Source: Oceanobacillus timonensis (GTDB taxonomy: Bacteria > Bacillota > Bacilli > Bacillales > Amphibacillaceae). Taken from it: a DNA stretch of 64,000 bases. This document shows, piece after piece, positions 35,267 to 45,344 of this stretch (position 1 is its first letter; each line of letters opens with the position of its first letter). The notes beneath the pieces are model-generated. The model searched no databases. It had not been told where the DNA came from and saw nothing but the letters and a program-made list of their open reading frames with translations. Position numbers and translations under genes: made by a program. Location: contig NZ_LT800497.1 in NCBI RefSeq assembly GCF_900166635.1, positions 906,303-970,302 on the forward strand, given 5' to 3'.

Positions 35267-36790
35267 TTGAGTGAAACACCTTTTATAGAAATGGAAGCAA
35301 TTGATAAATCCTTTGCAGGAAACCAAGTATTAAAAAATGTACATTTTGATGTAAGATATGGTGAAGTGCATGCGCTTATGGGAGAGAATGGCGCTGGTAA
35401 ATCCACATTAGTGAAAGTATTAACAGGTATCCATCCCCGCGATAATGGCGCTATCAAAGTCAAGGGGGATGAAGTCGTCTTTAAACATCCTAAAGATGCG
35501 GAAGAAAAAGGAATAGCTGTTATCCACCAAGAGTTGAATATTATTCCGCATTTGACAGTCACACAAAATATGTTTCTTGGAAAAGAATTAACATTTGGCA
35601 AGACAGGTATTTTGAATACAAAGGAAATGAAAAAGCAAACAAAAAAGCGATTACATGACTTGGGCGTGACTAATATTCACCCTGATGAAACAGCAGGAGA
35701 TTTATCTGTCGGAAAACAGCAAATGGTGGAAATTGCGCGTGCTTTAGCTACCAAAGCGGAGTTAATCATCATGGATGAACCTACTGCCGCATTAACCGAA
35801 AGAGAAATTGAAAGCCTTTTCAAAGTGGTTCATTCCTTAAGGGAGCAAGGTGTGAGCATCATTTACATCTCGCACAGAATGGAAGAAATATTCGAGATTT
35901 GTGATCGTATTACAGTCTTGCGAGATGGGCAGTATGTTGGAACAAAAAACGTCAGAGAAACCTCATTTGAAAGCATTGTTAAAATGATGGTCGGCCGCGA
36001 ACTTGGTGAGCGTTTTCCAACCAGGAACAATGTGATTGGAGATGTCATTTTTGAAGTGGAGAATCTGGAGCTGGAAGGGTTTTTTAAAGATATTCACTTT
36101 GATGTGAGAAAAGGGGAAATTCTGGGTGTGGCCGGATTAATGGGAGCAGGAAGATCAGAAGTGATGGAAGCCATATTCGGCTTTCGTAAAAAGAATAACG
36201 GGCTGGTTAAACTGCATGGTAATCCGTTGAACATTAAGCATCCACGTGATTCGGTGAAAGCAGGAATTGGTTTTATTACAGAAGATCGGAAATCTAAAGG
36301 ATTAGTTATCAATGCTTCTATTCGTGAAAATATTGCATTGCCGAATTTAAATACGATTTCTACAAATGGGGTTATATCTTCTGCGAAAGAAAAATCACTG
36401 GTAGAAAATTTGATCCAGCAATTGCAAGTCCGAACAACTGGTCAAGAACAGGAAGTCAAATCCTTGAGTGGCGGGAACCAGCAAAAAATTGTTATTGCGA
36501 AATGGTTAGGGATTGAACCGAAAGTGCTTATCTTGGATGAACCTACCAGGGGAGTGGACGTAGGTGCAAAAAAAGAGATTTATACCATTATGAATGAATT
36601 AACAAAAAACGGAGTTGCCATTATTATGATTTCTTCCGAGCTGCCTGAAGTTCTTGGGGTAAGTGATCGAATTCTGGTTTTACATGAAGGGAAAGTGACA
36701 GGTTTATTAGATCGTGACGAAGCTGATCAGGAAAAAATAATGATGGCTGCGACGGGAGGAGAGAAAAATGAAACGAATGGCGATAAATAA
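35267..36790 (+). CDS. rbsA: Ribose ABC transporter ATP-binding protein RbsA
   Basis: This 507-residue protein has two fused ABC domains. Domain 1 has Walker [10 protein letters not shown], signature LSVGKQQM and Walker [12 protein letters not shown]. Domain 2 has the degenerate Walker [10 protein letters not shown] usual for RbsA, signature LSGGNQQK and [15 protein letters not shown] 35267 is preferred because AAGGAGG lies 9 nt upstream; GTG 35261 is only 3 nt from it. Its end overlaps rbsC by 23 nt. Confidence 0.96.
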   Translation: MSETPFIEMEAIDKSFAGNQVLKNVHFDVRYGEVHALMGENGAGKSTLVKVLTGIHPRDNGAIKVKGDEVVFKHPKDAEEKGIAVIHQELNIIPHLTVTQNMFLGKELTFGKTGILNTKEMKKQTKKRLHDLGVTNIHPDETAGDLSVGKQQMVEIARALATKAELIIMDEPTAALTEREIESLFKVVHSLREQGVSIIYISHRMEEIFEICDRITVLRDGQYVGTKNVRETSFESIVKMMVGRELGERFPTRNNVIGDVIFEVENLELEGFFKDIHFDVRKGEILGVAGLMGAGRSEVMEAIFGFRKKNNGLVKLHGNPLNIKHPRDSVKAGIGFITEDRKSKGLVINASIRENIALPNLNTISTNGVISSAKEKSLVENLIQQLQVRTTGQEQEVKSLSGGNQQKIVIAKWLGIEPKVLILDEPTRGVDVGAKKEIYTIMNELTKNGVAIIMISSELPEVLGVSDRILVLHEGKVTGLLDRDEADQEKIMMAATGGEKNETNGDK

Positions 36791-37703
36791 TATAGCAAAG
36801 TTAGGTCCTCTCATCGGTTTAGTAATCATTGTGCTTATCCTGGGTTTATTAAATGATAATTTCTTTACAATGAACAATATATTAAATCTATTGAGACAAG
36901 TTTCCATAAATGCACTTATCGCTTTCGGAATGACATTTGTCATTTTGACAGCAGGTATTGATTTATCGGTCGGTTCCATGTTGGCATTGGGAAGTGCACT
37001 TACAGCAGGATTGCTTACTAGTGGAATGGATCCGATGCTGGCAGTCTTTATTGGTTTACTAATTGGTTTGGCGTTAGGTGCTATGAACGGGCTTATTATT
37101 ACAAAAGGAAAAGTAGCTCCCTTTATTGCAACACTTGCAACGATGACTATATTTCGTGGAGCGACTTTAGTGTATACAGATGGCAGACCGATTACTGGAT
37201 TATCAGATAGTTTTACATTTGAAATGATAGGAAGAGGTTATGTATTTGGTGTTCCTTTTCCGGCGCTATTGATGCTCATTATTTTTATTATCTTATTCTT
37301 TGTATTGCGAAACACGGTTTTTGGCCGACAAGTATATGCAGTTGGAGGAAACGAAGAAGCTTCCATCCTTTCCGGAATCAAAGTAGATCGCGTGAAAATA
37401 TGGGTGTACTCCCTTACAGGTATGTTGTCTGTACTGGCAGGTATCATTCTCACCAGCCGTTTGAATTCAGCACAACCAACAGCAGGCAGTATGTATGAAT
37501 TAGATGCGATTGCAGCCGTTGTTATAGGCGGGACAAGCCTGGCTGGCGGACGCGGAAGAATTGTCGGTACATTGATTGGTGTTTTAATTATTGGAGTTAT
37601 TGATAATGGATTGAACTTGTTAAATGTATCATCATTTTACCAGCAAATTGTGAAAGGTGGTGTCATTTTACTAGCTGTTCTGATGGACCGTCGTTCAAAA
37701 TAG
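36768..37703 (+). CDS. rbsC: Ribose ABC transporter permease RbsC
   Basis: This 311-residue permease with eight to ten helices has the family blocks [73 protein letters not shown] and [32 protein letters not shown]. It overlaps the end of rbsA, indicating translational coupling. Confidence 0.96.
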   Translation: MKRMAINNIAKLGPLIGLVIIVLILGLLNDNFFTMNNILNLLRQVSINALIAFGMTFVILTAGIDLSVGSMLALGSALTAGLLTSGMDPMLAVFIGLLIGLALGAMNGLIITKGKVAPFIATLATMTIFRGATLVYTDGRPITGLSDSFTFEMIGRGYVFGVPFPALLMLIIFIILFFVLRNTVFGRQVYAVGGNEEASILSGIKVDRVKIWVYSLTGMLSVLAGIILTSRLNSAQPTAGSMYELDAIAAVVIGGTSLAGGRGRIVGTLIGVLIIGVIDNGLNLLNVSSFYQQIVKGGVILLAVLMDRRSK

Positions 37704-37773
37704 CATTGGTAACAAGGACTTCCATTGATTGAAATATCTCAAAAAAATTAAAATTTTGTAAGGAGGAATAAAA

Positions 37774-38718
37774 ATGGGGAAATGGTTAAAGAATTTTGGA
37801 TTTATTGCAGTTTTAATTGTTTTGTTGGCAGCATGTTCTACGGATTCGCCAGGATCATCGGATGATGCAGAAGGTGGAGAAGAAGGCTCCGGAGATGAAA
37901 ACGTGAAAATTGGGCTTTCCATCTCTACATTAAATAACCCGTTTTTTGTAACTGTACGTGATGGTGCTCAAGCTGCTGCAGAGGAAGCTGGCTATGAAGT
38001 GGTTACTGCGGATGCACAGGATGACCCTTCTACTCAATTAAGTGATATTGAAGATTTAATACAACAGGATATTGATATTCTTTTAGTCAATCCAGTTGAT
38101 TCTGATGCGATTGTATCTGCGGTTGAATCAGCGAATAGTAGTGACATCCCTGTTATAACCGTCGATAGAAGTGCAGAAGGCGGAGAGGTTGTGACACACA
38201 TTGCTTCAGATAACGTAGCTGGTGGTGAAATGGCTGGTGAATTCATTGCAGAACAATTAAGTGAAGAGGGCAATGTTGTCGAATTGGAAGGCATATCCGG
38301 AGCTTCTGCAACGCGTGAACGCGGAGAAGGGTTTCATAACGTTGTAGATGAAATGGATGGCATAGAAGTGGTAGCAAATCAATCTGCTAATTTTGACCGA
38401 ACAGAAGGTTTATCTGTTATGGAAAATATCATTCAAGGTACAGAAGATATTGATGCTGTCTTTTCCCATAACGATGAAATGGCACTTGGAGCGATTGAAG
38501 CCCTGCAGGCACAAAATATGTTGGAAGATGTTACGGTTGTAGGTTTTGATGCGACAGATGATGCCGTAGCTTCTGTAGAAGAAGGCGTCATGGATGCTAC
38601 CATTGCACAGCAGCCGGATTTAATTGGTGAAAGAGCAATAGAAGCAGCGGGACAAGTAGTAAATGGCGAAACAGTCGAGGATTTCATTCCTGTTGAATTA
38701 GAGCTTATAAGTGAATAA
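37774..38718 (+). CDS. rbsB: Ribose-binding lipoprotein RbsB
   Basis: This 314-residue sugar-binding lipoprotein has the lipobox LLAACS followed by an acidic, Ser/Gly-rich linker and then KIGLSISTLNNPFFVTVRDGAQAAAEEAGYEVV, typical of RbsB. Conserved ligand regions VNPVDSDAI, ITVDRSAEGG and SHNDEMALGAIEAL are present. It ends the operon before a terminator. Confidence 0.95.
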   Translation: MGKWLKNFGFIAVLIVLLAACSTDSPGSSDDAEGGEEGSGDENVKIGLSISTLNNPFFVTVRDGAQAAAEEAGYEVVTADAQDDPSTQLSDIEDLIQQDIDILLVNPVDSDAIVSAVESANSSDIPVITVDRSAEGGEVVTHIASDNVAGGEMAGEFIAEQLSEEGNVVELEGISGASATRERGEGFHNVVDEMDGIEVVANQSANFDRTEGLSVMENIIQGTEDIDAVFSHNDEMALGAIEALQAQNMLEDVTVVGFDATDDAVASVEEGVMDATIAQQPDLIGERAIEAAGQVVNGETVEDFIPVELELISE

Positions 38719-38731
38719 ATCTGATTAGAGG

Positions 38732-38760
38732 AAGATCATCCGTTAGGGTGGTCTTTTTTT
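38732..38760 (+). terminator. Terminator of the rbs operon
   Basis: AGATCATCC (38733-38741) pairs, with G-U pairs, with GGGTGGTCT (38746-38754) over a 4-nt loop and is followed by a seven-to-eight-base T-run. Confidence 0.82.
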
Positions 38761-38837
38761 AATGGGTTAATTTATAATAGCTTTATAAATTAATCGAAAC
38801 AAAATAAAGTTTACCAAAAAAGAGGAGGGCAACCCAC

Positions 38838-39401
38838 ATGATATCTCACATTATATGGGACTTGGGGGAAACACTAACCACACCGCCAAATGGGCGGATA
38901 GATAAAAAGCCGCTAACAGCTTATCCGGAAATTCAATTAAGAGCACACGTACCAGAAGTATTGGAAACCATCCGACAGATGGGGTTAAAGCAATCTATTC
39001 TTAGCAACACGGCAACAAGTGACAGTACCGTTGTCAGAGAGCTGCTAAACAGGTTAGATATATTAGACAAGTTTGAATATGTTTACGCTACCCAATCTGA
39101 ATTAGATCCAGATGTTCCTGAAAAACCGGATCGTATTGTTTATGATTATGTGCTTGAGAAATTGGCTATTGAAGCGAAAGAGGCGGTGATGATAGGGAAC
39201 ACTTGGGATACGGATATCATTGGGGCTAATAAAATTGGTATGCATGCGATTTGGCTTCAAAATCCGGTAGTCTCTGTAAGAAAAGATTTTGACGGAAAAG
39301 TGTCTATGCCTCCTTGGATATTGCCAGTATGGGATATGGAGTCTGTGCCCAAAGCTGTGGAATTAATGATGGAATGCTGTCAAAGTGGTGACAGGAAATA
39401 A
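38838..39401 (+). CDS. HAD-superfamily protein with altered motif I
   Basis: This 187-residue protein has HAD features: motif I IIWDLGETLT at the N terminus, motif II LSNTATS, a lysine in PEKPDRIVYDYVLEKL, and motif IV GNTWDTDIIGANKIGMHAIWL. The second Asp of the usual DxD is Gly here, which removes the general acid of phosphatases; similar DLG forms occur in some HAD subgroups. It has its own ribosome site AGGAGG but no clear promoter, and follows rbsB after a terminator. Substrate is unknown; a sugar phosphate is possible from context. Confidence 0.82.
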   Translation: MISHIIWDLGETLTTPPNGRIDKKPLTAYPEIQLRAHVPEVLETIRQMGLKQSILSNTATSDSTVVRELLNRLDILDKFEYVYATQSELDPDVPEKPDRIVYDYVLEKLAIEAKEAVMIGNTWDTDIIGANKIGMHAIWLQNPVVSVRKDFDGKVSMPPWILPVWDMESVPKAVELMMECCQSGDRK

Positions 39402-39431
39402 CAGGAACGTATCGATGCTGCGAGTAACGAT

Positions 39432-39490
39432 AAACAAGCTCCCTTATCAGGTTTCATTTAAAACCTCGAAAAGGGAGCTTGTGTTTCATT
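39432..39490. terminator. Bidirectional terminator between the HAD and permease genes
   Basis: AACAAGCTCCCTT (39433-39445) pairs with AAGGGAGCTTGTGTT (39471-39485) almost throughout, with an inner AGGTTT/AAACCT stem. T-runs lie on both sides depending on strand, suiting the convergent genes. Confidence 0.8.
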
Positions 39491-39501
39491 TTATATAGAT
39501 G

Positions 39502-40968
39502 TTAATCTTCTTCATCCTTCTTAATCTCAACTTCTTCCGTTCCAAGAATATAATAGTTCAATTCTTTTTCCGGAATTTGCTTCAAATCTTTTCGTTTGAT
39601 GATATAGAAGATAATTCCCAGAACAACCCAGGCAACCAGAGCAATTCTGGATTCTATTCCTAAAAATGCCGGTGAGCCCGGAATAAGCAGCAGACCTAAG
39701 AAGATAATGCTGGCAATCATTCCAAGGATGGCAATAATCTTTTTCTTTGGTGCTTCAATATGTTTTTTCTCATTAAAGGTATGATCCTTTTTCATTTTAA
39801 ATAATGAAAAGGCCGCATAACAGGTGTAAAAGTAGGCGATGGTTACACCGATGGAGGACATATCGACAACCCACATCAGAGCCTCTCTACCAAACCACGG
39901 AGCCAGTATCGCAATCACTACTGCAAATATAATTCCCCAATAAGGTGTATTATATTTTGGATGCAGTTTGGAGAAGCTTTTTGGGATAATTTTAGCTCGG
40001 GACATGGCAAATAATAGTCTGCTGGAAGAGATGATAAATCCATTCAATCCGGTGAAAATTCCCATAGTCAATGCGACAGCAAGGATAGCCAGTCCAAAAG
40101 GTCCGAGCAAGTTTTCAATAATGTAACCTGTACCCCATATATGATTTTCTTCCACAACACCTTCCCATGGCCGGACCATGGAAGTTGTAATAATCATTAA
40201 ACTGTATAATGTAGCCGCTGCTAAAATGGCAAAGACGATTAACTTAAATGCTTTGCTGGATGGAAAGTCGAACTCCTCTGCAGCTTGCGGCACATTATCA
40301 AAGCCGACATAGGCCCATGGTGCAATGGCGACAATAGAAATAATCGCAGCAATGGCTGTTGTTTCCCGCGGGAACATCGGTGTGATATTGGAAAATCCTG
40401 CGTCGGGCTGTATGCCGACGAAAAGTAAAAGAACAAATATGGCTGCAATCATAATCATACAAAAAATAAATTGCATTTTTCCGGATAATGTCGTTCCACG
40501 GATATTAAAAAATCCAAATACAATCAGAACAATGGCTGCTACCAAAATCTCGGTCAGATAGACATCCCAACCTGCGATTTGATAGAGCGGGATATTCTCA
40601 ATAACTCTCGGAAAGATAAATTTAATCATTAACGCAAATGCGGATGCATTTAATGCCACGATACAGATGTACCCCAGGGTTAAGAACCATCCAGAGATAA
40701 AAGCATGTGTCCTGCCTAAACTGATATAGGCATAGGCAAACTCCCCGCCGGAAACGGGGAAACTTTTAATTAAGGAGCCGTAACTGACTGCAATTAAAAT
40801 CATTAACAGGGCACCGATAAAGAACCCAATAATAACCCCGAGCGGTCCAGCAGTAGACATCCAGGTGGTTGGCTGGACAAAAGCGCCCCAGCCAATCGCT
40901 GAACCTAAAGCAATTGCCCAAATCCAATGGGGTTTTAGTGTTTTCGCAAGTGTTTCTCTCTCTTTCAT
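39502..40968 (-). CDS. APC-superfamily amino acid permease
   Basis: This 488-residue, about twelve-helix transporter has the APC first-helix motif WAIALGSAIGWGAFV and blocks FPVSGGEFAYAYISLGRTHAFISGWFLTLGY and AIAPWAYVGFDNVPQAAEEF. The tail is acidic. AAAGGAG precedes its ATG. It starts 3 bp after the amidohydrolase stop, so both are probably one transcript. It may import or exchange the amino acid or amine released by that enzyme; the substrate is unknown. Confidence 0.9.
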   Translation of the reverse strand: MKERETLAKTLKPHWIWAIALGSAIGWGAFVQPTTWMSTAGPLGVIIGFFIGALLMILIAVSYGSLIKSFPVSGGEFAYAYISLGRTHAFISGWFLTLGYICIVALNASAFALMIKFIFPRVIENIPLYQIAGWDVYLTEILVAAIVLIVFGFFNIRGTTLSGKMQFIFCMIMIAAIFVLLLFVGIQPDAGFSNITPMFPRETTAIAAIISIVAIAPWAYVGFDNVPQAAEEFDFPSSKAFKLIVFAILAAATLYSLMIITTSMVRPWEGVVEENHIWGTGYIIENLLGPFGLAILAVALTMGIFTGLNGFIISSSRLLFAMSRAKIIPKSFSKLHPKYNTPYWGIIFAVVIAILAPWFGREALMWVVDMSSIGVTIAYFYTCYAAFSLFKMKKDHTFNEKKHIEAPKKKIIAILGMIASIIFLGLLLIPGSPAFLGIESRIALVAWVVLGIIFYIIKRKDLKQIPEKELNYYILGTEEVEIKKDEED

Positions 40969-40971
40969 TCG

Positions 40972-42606
40972 TTAAACTCCTTTAGTTGCGGAATCGTGTT
41001 TTTCCAAATTATATATTGTTTTTCCTTCTTTTATCGTTTCTAAAACTTGGATATTTTGAATCGCTGTTTTGTCTATTTTCAATGGATTTTGATCTAATAT
41101 GACAAGGTCTGCTAATTTTCCTTCTTCCAGACTTCCCTTGGTGTCTTCTTCAAAATATTGGTATGCTGCATTGATGGTTACAGCTTTTAATGCTTCATAG
41201 ACACTGACACATTCTTCAGGTCCGATATGAACGCCATTTCTCGTTTGTCGATTCACAGCACACCAGATGGTATGCAACATATCCGGCTTGACGATGGGAG
41301 CGTCTTGATGGAAGTTCACACATAATCCACGGTCATAAGCTGATCTTGCCGGGCTGATTCGACGGCCGCGTTCCTCACCAAGATTTTTTAAATGGATATC
41401 TCCCCAGTAATAGATGTGTGCGACGAAGATAGAAGGAATCATGGACAATGCTGCCATCTTATCCAATTGGTCATAACGTACCGTCTGGCAGTGAATCATC
41501 ACGGGCCTTAATTGGTCTTTATCCGGGCGGTCTGATTCTTCTAAAGACGCCTGATAATTGCGTAGTAACTGGTCGGAAGCAGCGTCTCCGTTACAATGCG
41601 TTAATAACTGTGCACCATCACGAATGGCTGCATCTGTATACTGTTTTACCTGCTCATCCTGGTGCCACGGATACCCTCTATAGCTTTCTTCCCCCTCATA
41701 GGGTTCGGTTAACCAAGCGGTTTTCCCTTGAGGTGAACCGTCCAAAAACATTTTGTAACCGCCGATTTTAAAGCGGTCGCTATATTTTTTAGCGTATTCC
41801 TGATTTTCATCCATTTGTTTTTTGGGTTCTGCATCAAAGACCGGGTAAGCAACCACGTCTATTTTCAGCTTTTGCTGCTTGGCTAATGCTTTAAATAAAT
41901 CAATGATTTCTTTGGATGACGCACCATCCTGAACGGTTGTCATTCCATTCTTTATATAAACATCCTGTGCCAACTCAATAAGTTTTGTATAATCTAGTTT
42001 CTGGTCTTGTAACAGGGTTCTTTGCAGCGCCATCATGGCGTTTTCTTCCAAATAACCGTCGGGCTCTGTGCTGCCTTCTACACGGCCGATAGTTCCGCCT
42101 TCCGGATCTTCTGTCTCAGCATCAATTCCGGCTGCTTGTAGAGCTGCATCATTTGCGCAGCCTAAATGACCGGAAGCATGTAAAATAAAAATAGGGTGGT
42201 CTGTAGACACTTGGTTTAAAACTTCCTTGGCTGGATGTTTGTTTTCTGCAAGGAAATTATGATCATAACCGCACCCAACGATGATATCTCCTTTACGTAA
42301 TTGTTTGTTCTGCATATATTCTGTCAGTGTTTGAATAATATCCTCAAAATGATTACATGCACTTAAATCAGCCATTAATGAAAATTGTCCTACCATTGAA
42401 ATATGTCCATGTGGATCAATAAAGGCAGGCATCAGCGTACGTCCTTGTAAATCAATATTTTCTGCATCATCACTGGCGTCCTGCTTTACTTCAGTTAAAT
42501 TGCCTTGTTTCTTAATCAGTCCGTCTTCCACTAAAATGGCTTCCGCAACCTCATTTTCACCCGTCATGGTAATGATATCGCCGCCATAGTATAATTTTTG
42601 TGTCAT
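40972..42606 (-). CDS. YtcJ-like metal-dependent amidohydrolase
   Basis: This 544-residue amidohydrolase family 3 protein has the metal-site motif PAFIDPHGHISM (HxH), later histidines in LTHCNGDAAS and IHCQTVRY, the metal aspartate in NFHQDAPIV, and the C-terminal SLEEGKLADLVILDQNPL. These enzymes hydrolyse amide or cyclic imide bonds of varied substrates. AAGGAG precedes its ATG. It lies between a broken symporter gene and an amino acid permease, suggesting use of an N-acylated or cyclic amino acid derivative (inference). Confidence 0.87.
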   Translation of the reverse strand: MTQKLYYGGDIITMTGENEVAEAILVEDGLIKKQGNLTEVKQDASDDAENIDLQGRTLMPAFIDPHGHISMVGQFSLMADLSACNHFEDIIQTLTEYMQNKQLRKGDIIVGCGYDHNFLAENKHPAKEVLNQVSTDHPIFILHASGHLGCANDAALQAAGIDAETEDPEGGTIGRVEGSTEPDGYLEENAMMALQRTLLQDQKLDYTKLIELAQDVYIKNGMTTVQDGASSKEIIDLFKALAKQQKLKIDVVAYPVFDAEPKKQMDENQEYAKKYSDRFKIGGYKMFLDGSPQGKTAWLTEPYEGEESYRGYPWHQDEQVKQYTDAAIRDGAQLLTHCNGDAASDQLLRNYQASLEESDRPDKDQLRPVMIHCQTVRYDQLDKMAALSMIPSIFVAHIYYWGDIHLKNLGEERGRRISPARSAYDRGLCVNFHQDAPIVKPDMLHTIWCAVNRQTRNGVHIGPEECVSVYEALKAVTINAAYQYFEEDTKGSLEEGKLADLVILDQNPLKIDKTAIQNIQVLETIKEGKTIYNLEKHDSATKGV

Positions 42607-42636
42607 TCTATCCCGCTCCTTATTTTAATATGTTAA

Positions 42637-44028
42637 TCAAGCATACGATTTTTCTTTGTTTTCAACGGTTTCGGCATTTTCTTTAAAATCATACGTTTTT
42701 ACGCCCCATACTTTCAATACTTTTAACAGAATTAAGTAAATAGGGATAGGTGCTAACAGCCATAAAATACCAGCTGTTATAGATAGTGTTCCAGCCATTA
42801 TCATCATAATGGTCGCAACGGTGACATAGGAGACAATCATAGGTATATTCATCATTCCTAGTTCAATGGCTGTTGTGGAACGCAGGGAAGGATCAATAAT
42901 TCGGACAAGGGCAATGCCGTTCGGTACTGTCCCCAGGGCAGCTCCCAGCAACCCAAGCGTCCGTGAAAAGTCATTGTCGCCGCCTATACGTTTTCCGAAA
43001 TATAAAACAACAGCGACGGTCAGCAACGTGATAACAACCGCTTCGATAAGAATAGGGACAATCCATTAACCGATGATACTGAATTGCACAGCCATAAATG
43101 AACAAACGACAAGATAATCCGTAGACCATCCGGTAATCTTTGTTTGAAACGTATTATCCAGTAAATGAGCAAGCTTGAGCCTGTTCAAGATCATTTTGAC
43201 AAAATAACCAGCTATCATTCCGTGAATAAATAGCATCCCGCTGAGGCTTTCACCGATCCCGGGAATATAAGAAACGACATGCGCCATTCCAAGCGCCAGC
43301 ACATAACAAATGCCAATCATTGCAAAGTGGAATGTCATCGTATCCATATTTCCGCTAAAGACGGTTTCGTGGCCAATAGGCTCTCTTTTTTCGTCTTTGG
43401 TATAATAGCCACGCTTTACATAATCTTTTATCTTGGATTCGCCCAATTGCTTGGATAACCCGCGTTTTAAGCCATATTTCGCAATAGGTACACCAACTAA
43501 GAAGCATGCAATAAACCCTACAGCTGCAAAGGTAAGGCCAACCATGGCTGCATTCTCTATTCCATACTGCTGTTCAAAAATAGAGCCAAATGTAGCAGCC
43601 TGTCCAGGACCTTGCGTAAAAGCAAACGGGATAAGTAAGCCGTATAAAGCATCCATCCCAAAAGAACTGCCGATGAGCAGTATTACGAGAACACCGACAA
43701 CAGGTGTCAGGGCATATAATAGATTCCAAAGCAGGCCAAGGCCTATACTGCCTCTAACAATCTGTTTCCCTGCAGAGGTTTCTTTACTACTGTTACTCGT
43801 TAAACCGATAGAAATGAACGTAATGGTAAATAACTGTGTCACGATGATGGTAAACATTTCTGCGTCCGTGGCGGAAATAAGGTTTGTATTCATGATAATC
43901 ATTCCTAAAATACCTGCGATAACACTTGCAGGGACTAACATATTCTTTATAAAAGACACTTTTGACCTGATAATCATACCGATACAAAGTAGAATACTAG
44001 CAATTCCAAAAGCAATCATAAAGCTCAT
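42637..44028 (-). pseudogene. gltS: GltS-type sodium/glutamate symporter, interrupted by an in-frame TAA
   Basis: Reading leftwards from ATG 44028 (GGAGGT upstream) gives MSFMIAFGIASILLCIGMIIRSKV, a helix-rich transporter with FAFTQGPGQAATFGSIFEQQYG, typical of GltS-like carriers. After SFMAVQFSIIG a TAA stop occurs at 43068-43066. The same frame continues at once as WIVPILIEAVVITLLTVAVVLYFGKRIGG and through LGTVPNGIALVRIIDP to TGA at 42637. Both halves match one protein of about 460 residues, so a single base change explains the break. No reading-frame change is involved. The first part (about 320 residues) could still be made, but lacks the last helices. Readthrough or a sequence error are alternatives. 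Confidence 0.85.
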
Positions 44029-44068
44029 GTTTCGCGACCTCCCATGAGAAAATTGTCTAAAGATGTCA

Positions 44069-44109
44069 ACATTGATATAACCTTTATTGTATGCGAATAA
44101 TATCAATGT
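44069..44109 (-). promoter_or_regulatory. Inverted repeat between GntR and gltS genes
   Basis: ACATTGATAT (44069-44078) and ATATCAATGT (44100-44109) form a perfect 10-bp inverted repeat with 21 bp between. It sits upstream of the broken symporter gene, about 75 bp after the GntR stop. It could be an operator for that regulator, or chance in AT-rich sequence. Confidence 0.4.
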
Positions 44110-44181
44110 ACTCAAGGAGGTCAGAATGTTCGTACCAGTTAAAAAACATCATACAATCATCTATCTATCTTTTTTATCTTT

Positions 44182-44904
44182 TCACCTGCTATGTCTCGAC
44201 AAGGTTATTTTAAAGGAATACATATCCGCCCGGTAATGCGCTCTCTCAAATTCGACAAAGTCTCCGTTCCTATCTGTAATGATTCTTTCTGCAATCATGA
44301 TACTTGCCCCTTCCGTAATATGCAGCAACTCGGAATCATGTCTGGTTGCCGTGCCGGCTCTGATTTCCTGCTCTGCTTGAAAGGTCTTTACGTCTAATTC
44401 ACGTTCCAGCAGTTCATAGAAAGCTTCTTGATCTAAATTAAATTGGGACAGCTTTCTGCCTAATTCAACTGGATAGTAGTGTCTTTCCACACCCATGGGA
44501 ATGTCATTGGCATATCGGATTCGTTTAAAGTGATGTGCTTTGTCCAGGCCGGTAATATCTTTTAATCTGCCAAACAGCTCCAACACTTCAGAGGTAATTA
44601 ATTTTGCACCTGGCGACATCCCCATTTTCTCAATATTTTCTGATGTGCTGTGAAGGCTGCCAAGCCAATCATTAATTGTTCTGATCGCAATAAAGGTTCC
44701 TTTTCCTGCTTTTCGCACCAAAATACCTTCACGGACAAGATATTCGATTGCTTGTCTTACAGTGCTTCTGCTGACATAATATTCGTCCATCAATTCTCTT
44801 TCACTGGGGATCTTATCGATATAATGTCCATCATATATCTTCTGCTCTATTTTTTGTTTTAACTGAACGTGAAGCGGGATAGAGTTTGTATAGTCTAAGC
44901 TCAT
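44182..44904 (-). CDS. GntR-family regulator (HutC/FarR subgroup)
   Basis: This 240-residue protein has a GntR winged helix (DKIPSERELMDEYYVSRSTVRQAIEYLVREGILVRKAGKGTFI) and a C-terminal UbiC-like ligand domain (KRIRYANDIPMGVERHYYP ... ERIITDRNGDFVEFERAHYRADMYSFKI). GGAGGGG precedes the ATG. It is the first gene of the leftward symporter/amidohydrolase/permease group and probably controls it. Confidence 0.9.
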   Translation of the reverse strand: MSLDYTNSIPLHVQLKQKIEQKIYDGHYIDKIPSERELMDEYYVSRSTVRQAIEYLVREGILVRKAGKGTFIAIRTINDWLGSLHSTSENIEKMGMSPGAKLITSEVLELFGRLKDITGLDKAHHFKRIRYANDIPMGVERHYYPVELGRKLSQFNLDQEAFYELLERELDVKTFQAEQEIRAGTATRHDSELLHITEGASIMIAERIITDRNGDFVEFERAHYRADMYSFKITLSRHSR

Positions 44905-45022
44905 TGATGTTTCCCCTCCGTCGAGTGTTGGGTTTTTAAGTTTATTGCTTATTTTATCATGTTTTTAGAGTGAGTGGGGGATGGAGAGCGATGGAAATGA
45001 AGAAGGAAGACGAGGGAGGAAA

Positions 45023-45062
45023 GGTATCCTGCCTTCGTGAATTATACGATTTTAAGGATACC
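45023..45062 (-). terminator. Weak terminator candidate after the DctM-like operon
   Basis: On the minus strand GGTATCCT and AGGATACC pair across 24 nt and are followed by TTTCC rather than a clean T-run. It lies just after the 76-residue membrane protein gene. Confidence 0.4.
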
Positions 45063-45110
45063 CTGTCTTTTCTTTATCTCAAATATTTTCATAATCATTT
45101 TTATTAACAT

Positions 45111-45341
45111 CTATCCATCTGATTTTTCTTTATACTTTGGAAAATATCCTAATATAAATGCAATACCTGAAAATACTGCAGCTAATATGATTGCTGTTCT
45201 TAACAATATATCGCTAGCTTTTATGATCAACTCTCCGTTACCAATTACTATTCCAAACAATTGAATTAAAACCATAATCAAAGCGGTCAAAATGGATAGA
45301 ATCAGACTTACTGTAAAAGCTTTTTCTAGTAATTTTTGCAA
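45111..45341 (-). CDS. Small membrane protein coupled to the DctM-like permease
   Basis: This 76-residue protein has two predicted membrane helices (SLILSILTALIMVLIQLFGIV and TAIILAAVFSGIAFILGYF) and a charged C terminus. It begins with TTG after GGGGAGGG, only 3 nt after the stop of the permease gene, implying coupled translation. I do not recognise the family. It could act as a very small partner in place of DctQ, but that is speculation. Confidence 0.7.
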   Translation of the reverse strand: MQKLLEKAFTVSLILSILTALIMVLIQLFGIVIGNGELIIKASDILLRTAIILAAVFSGIAFILGYFPKYKEKSDG

Positions 45342-45344
45342 TGT

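Noticed and set aside
43066..43068. Selenocysteine or pyrrolysine recoding at the gltS stop
   Set aside because: The codon is TAA, which is not used for either amino acid, and no recoding element is apparent.
43433..44047. 204-codon plus-strand frame opposite the gltS gene
   Set aside because: Low-complexity Pro/Thr/Ile composition typical of the antisense of a membrane protein; the minus strand has the real transporter motifs.
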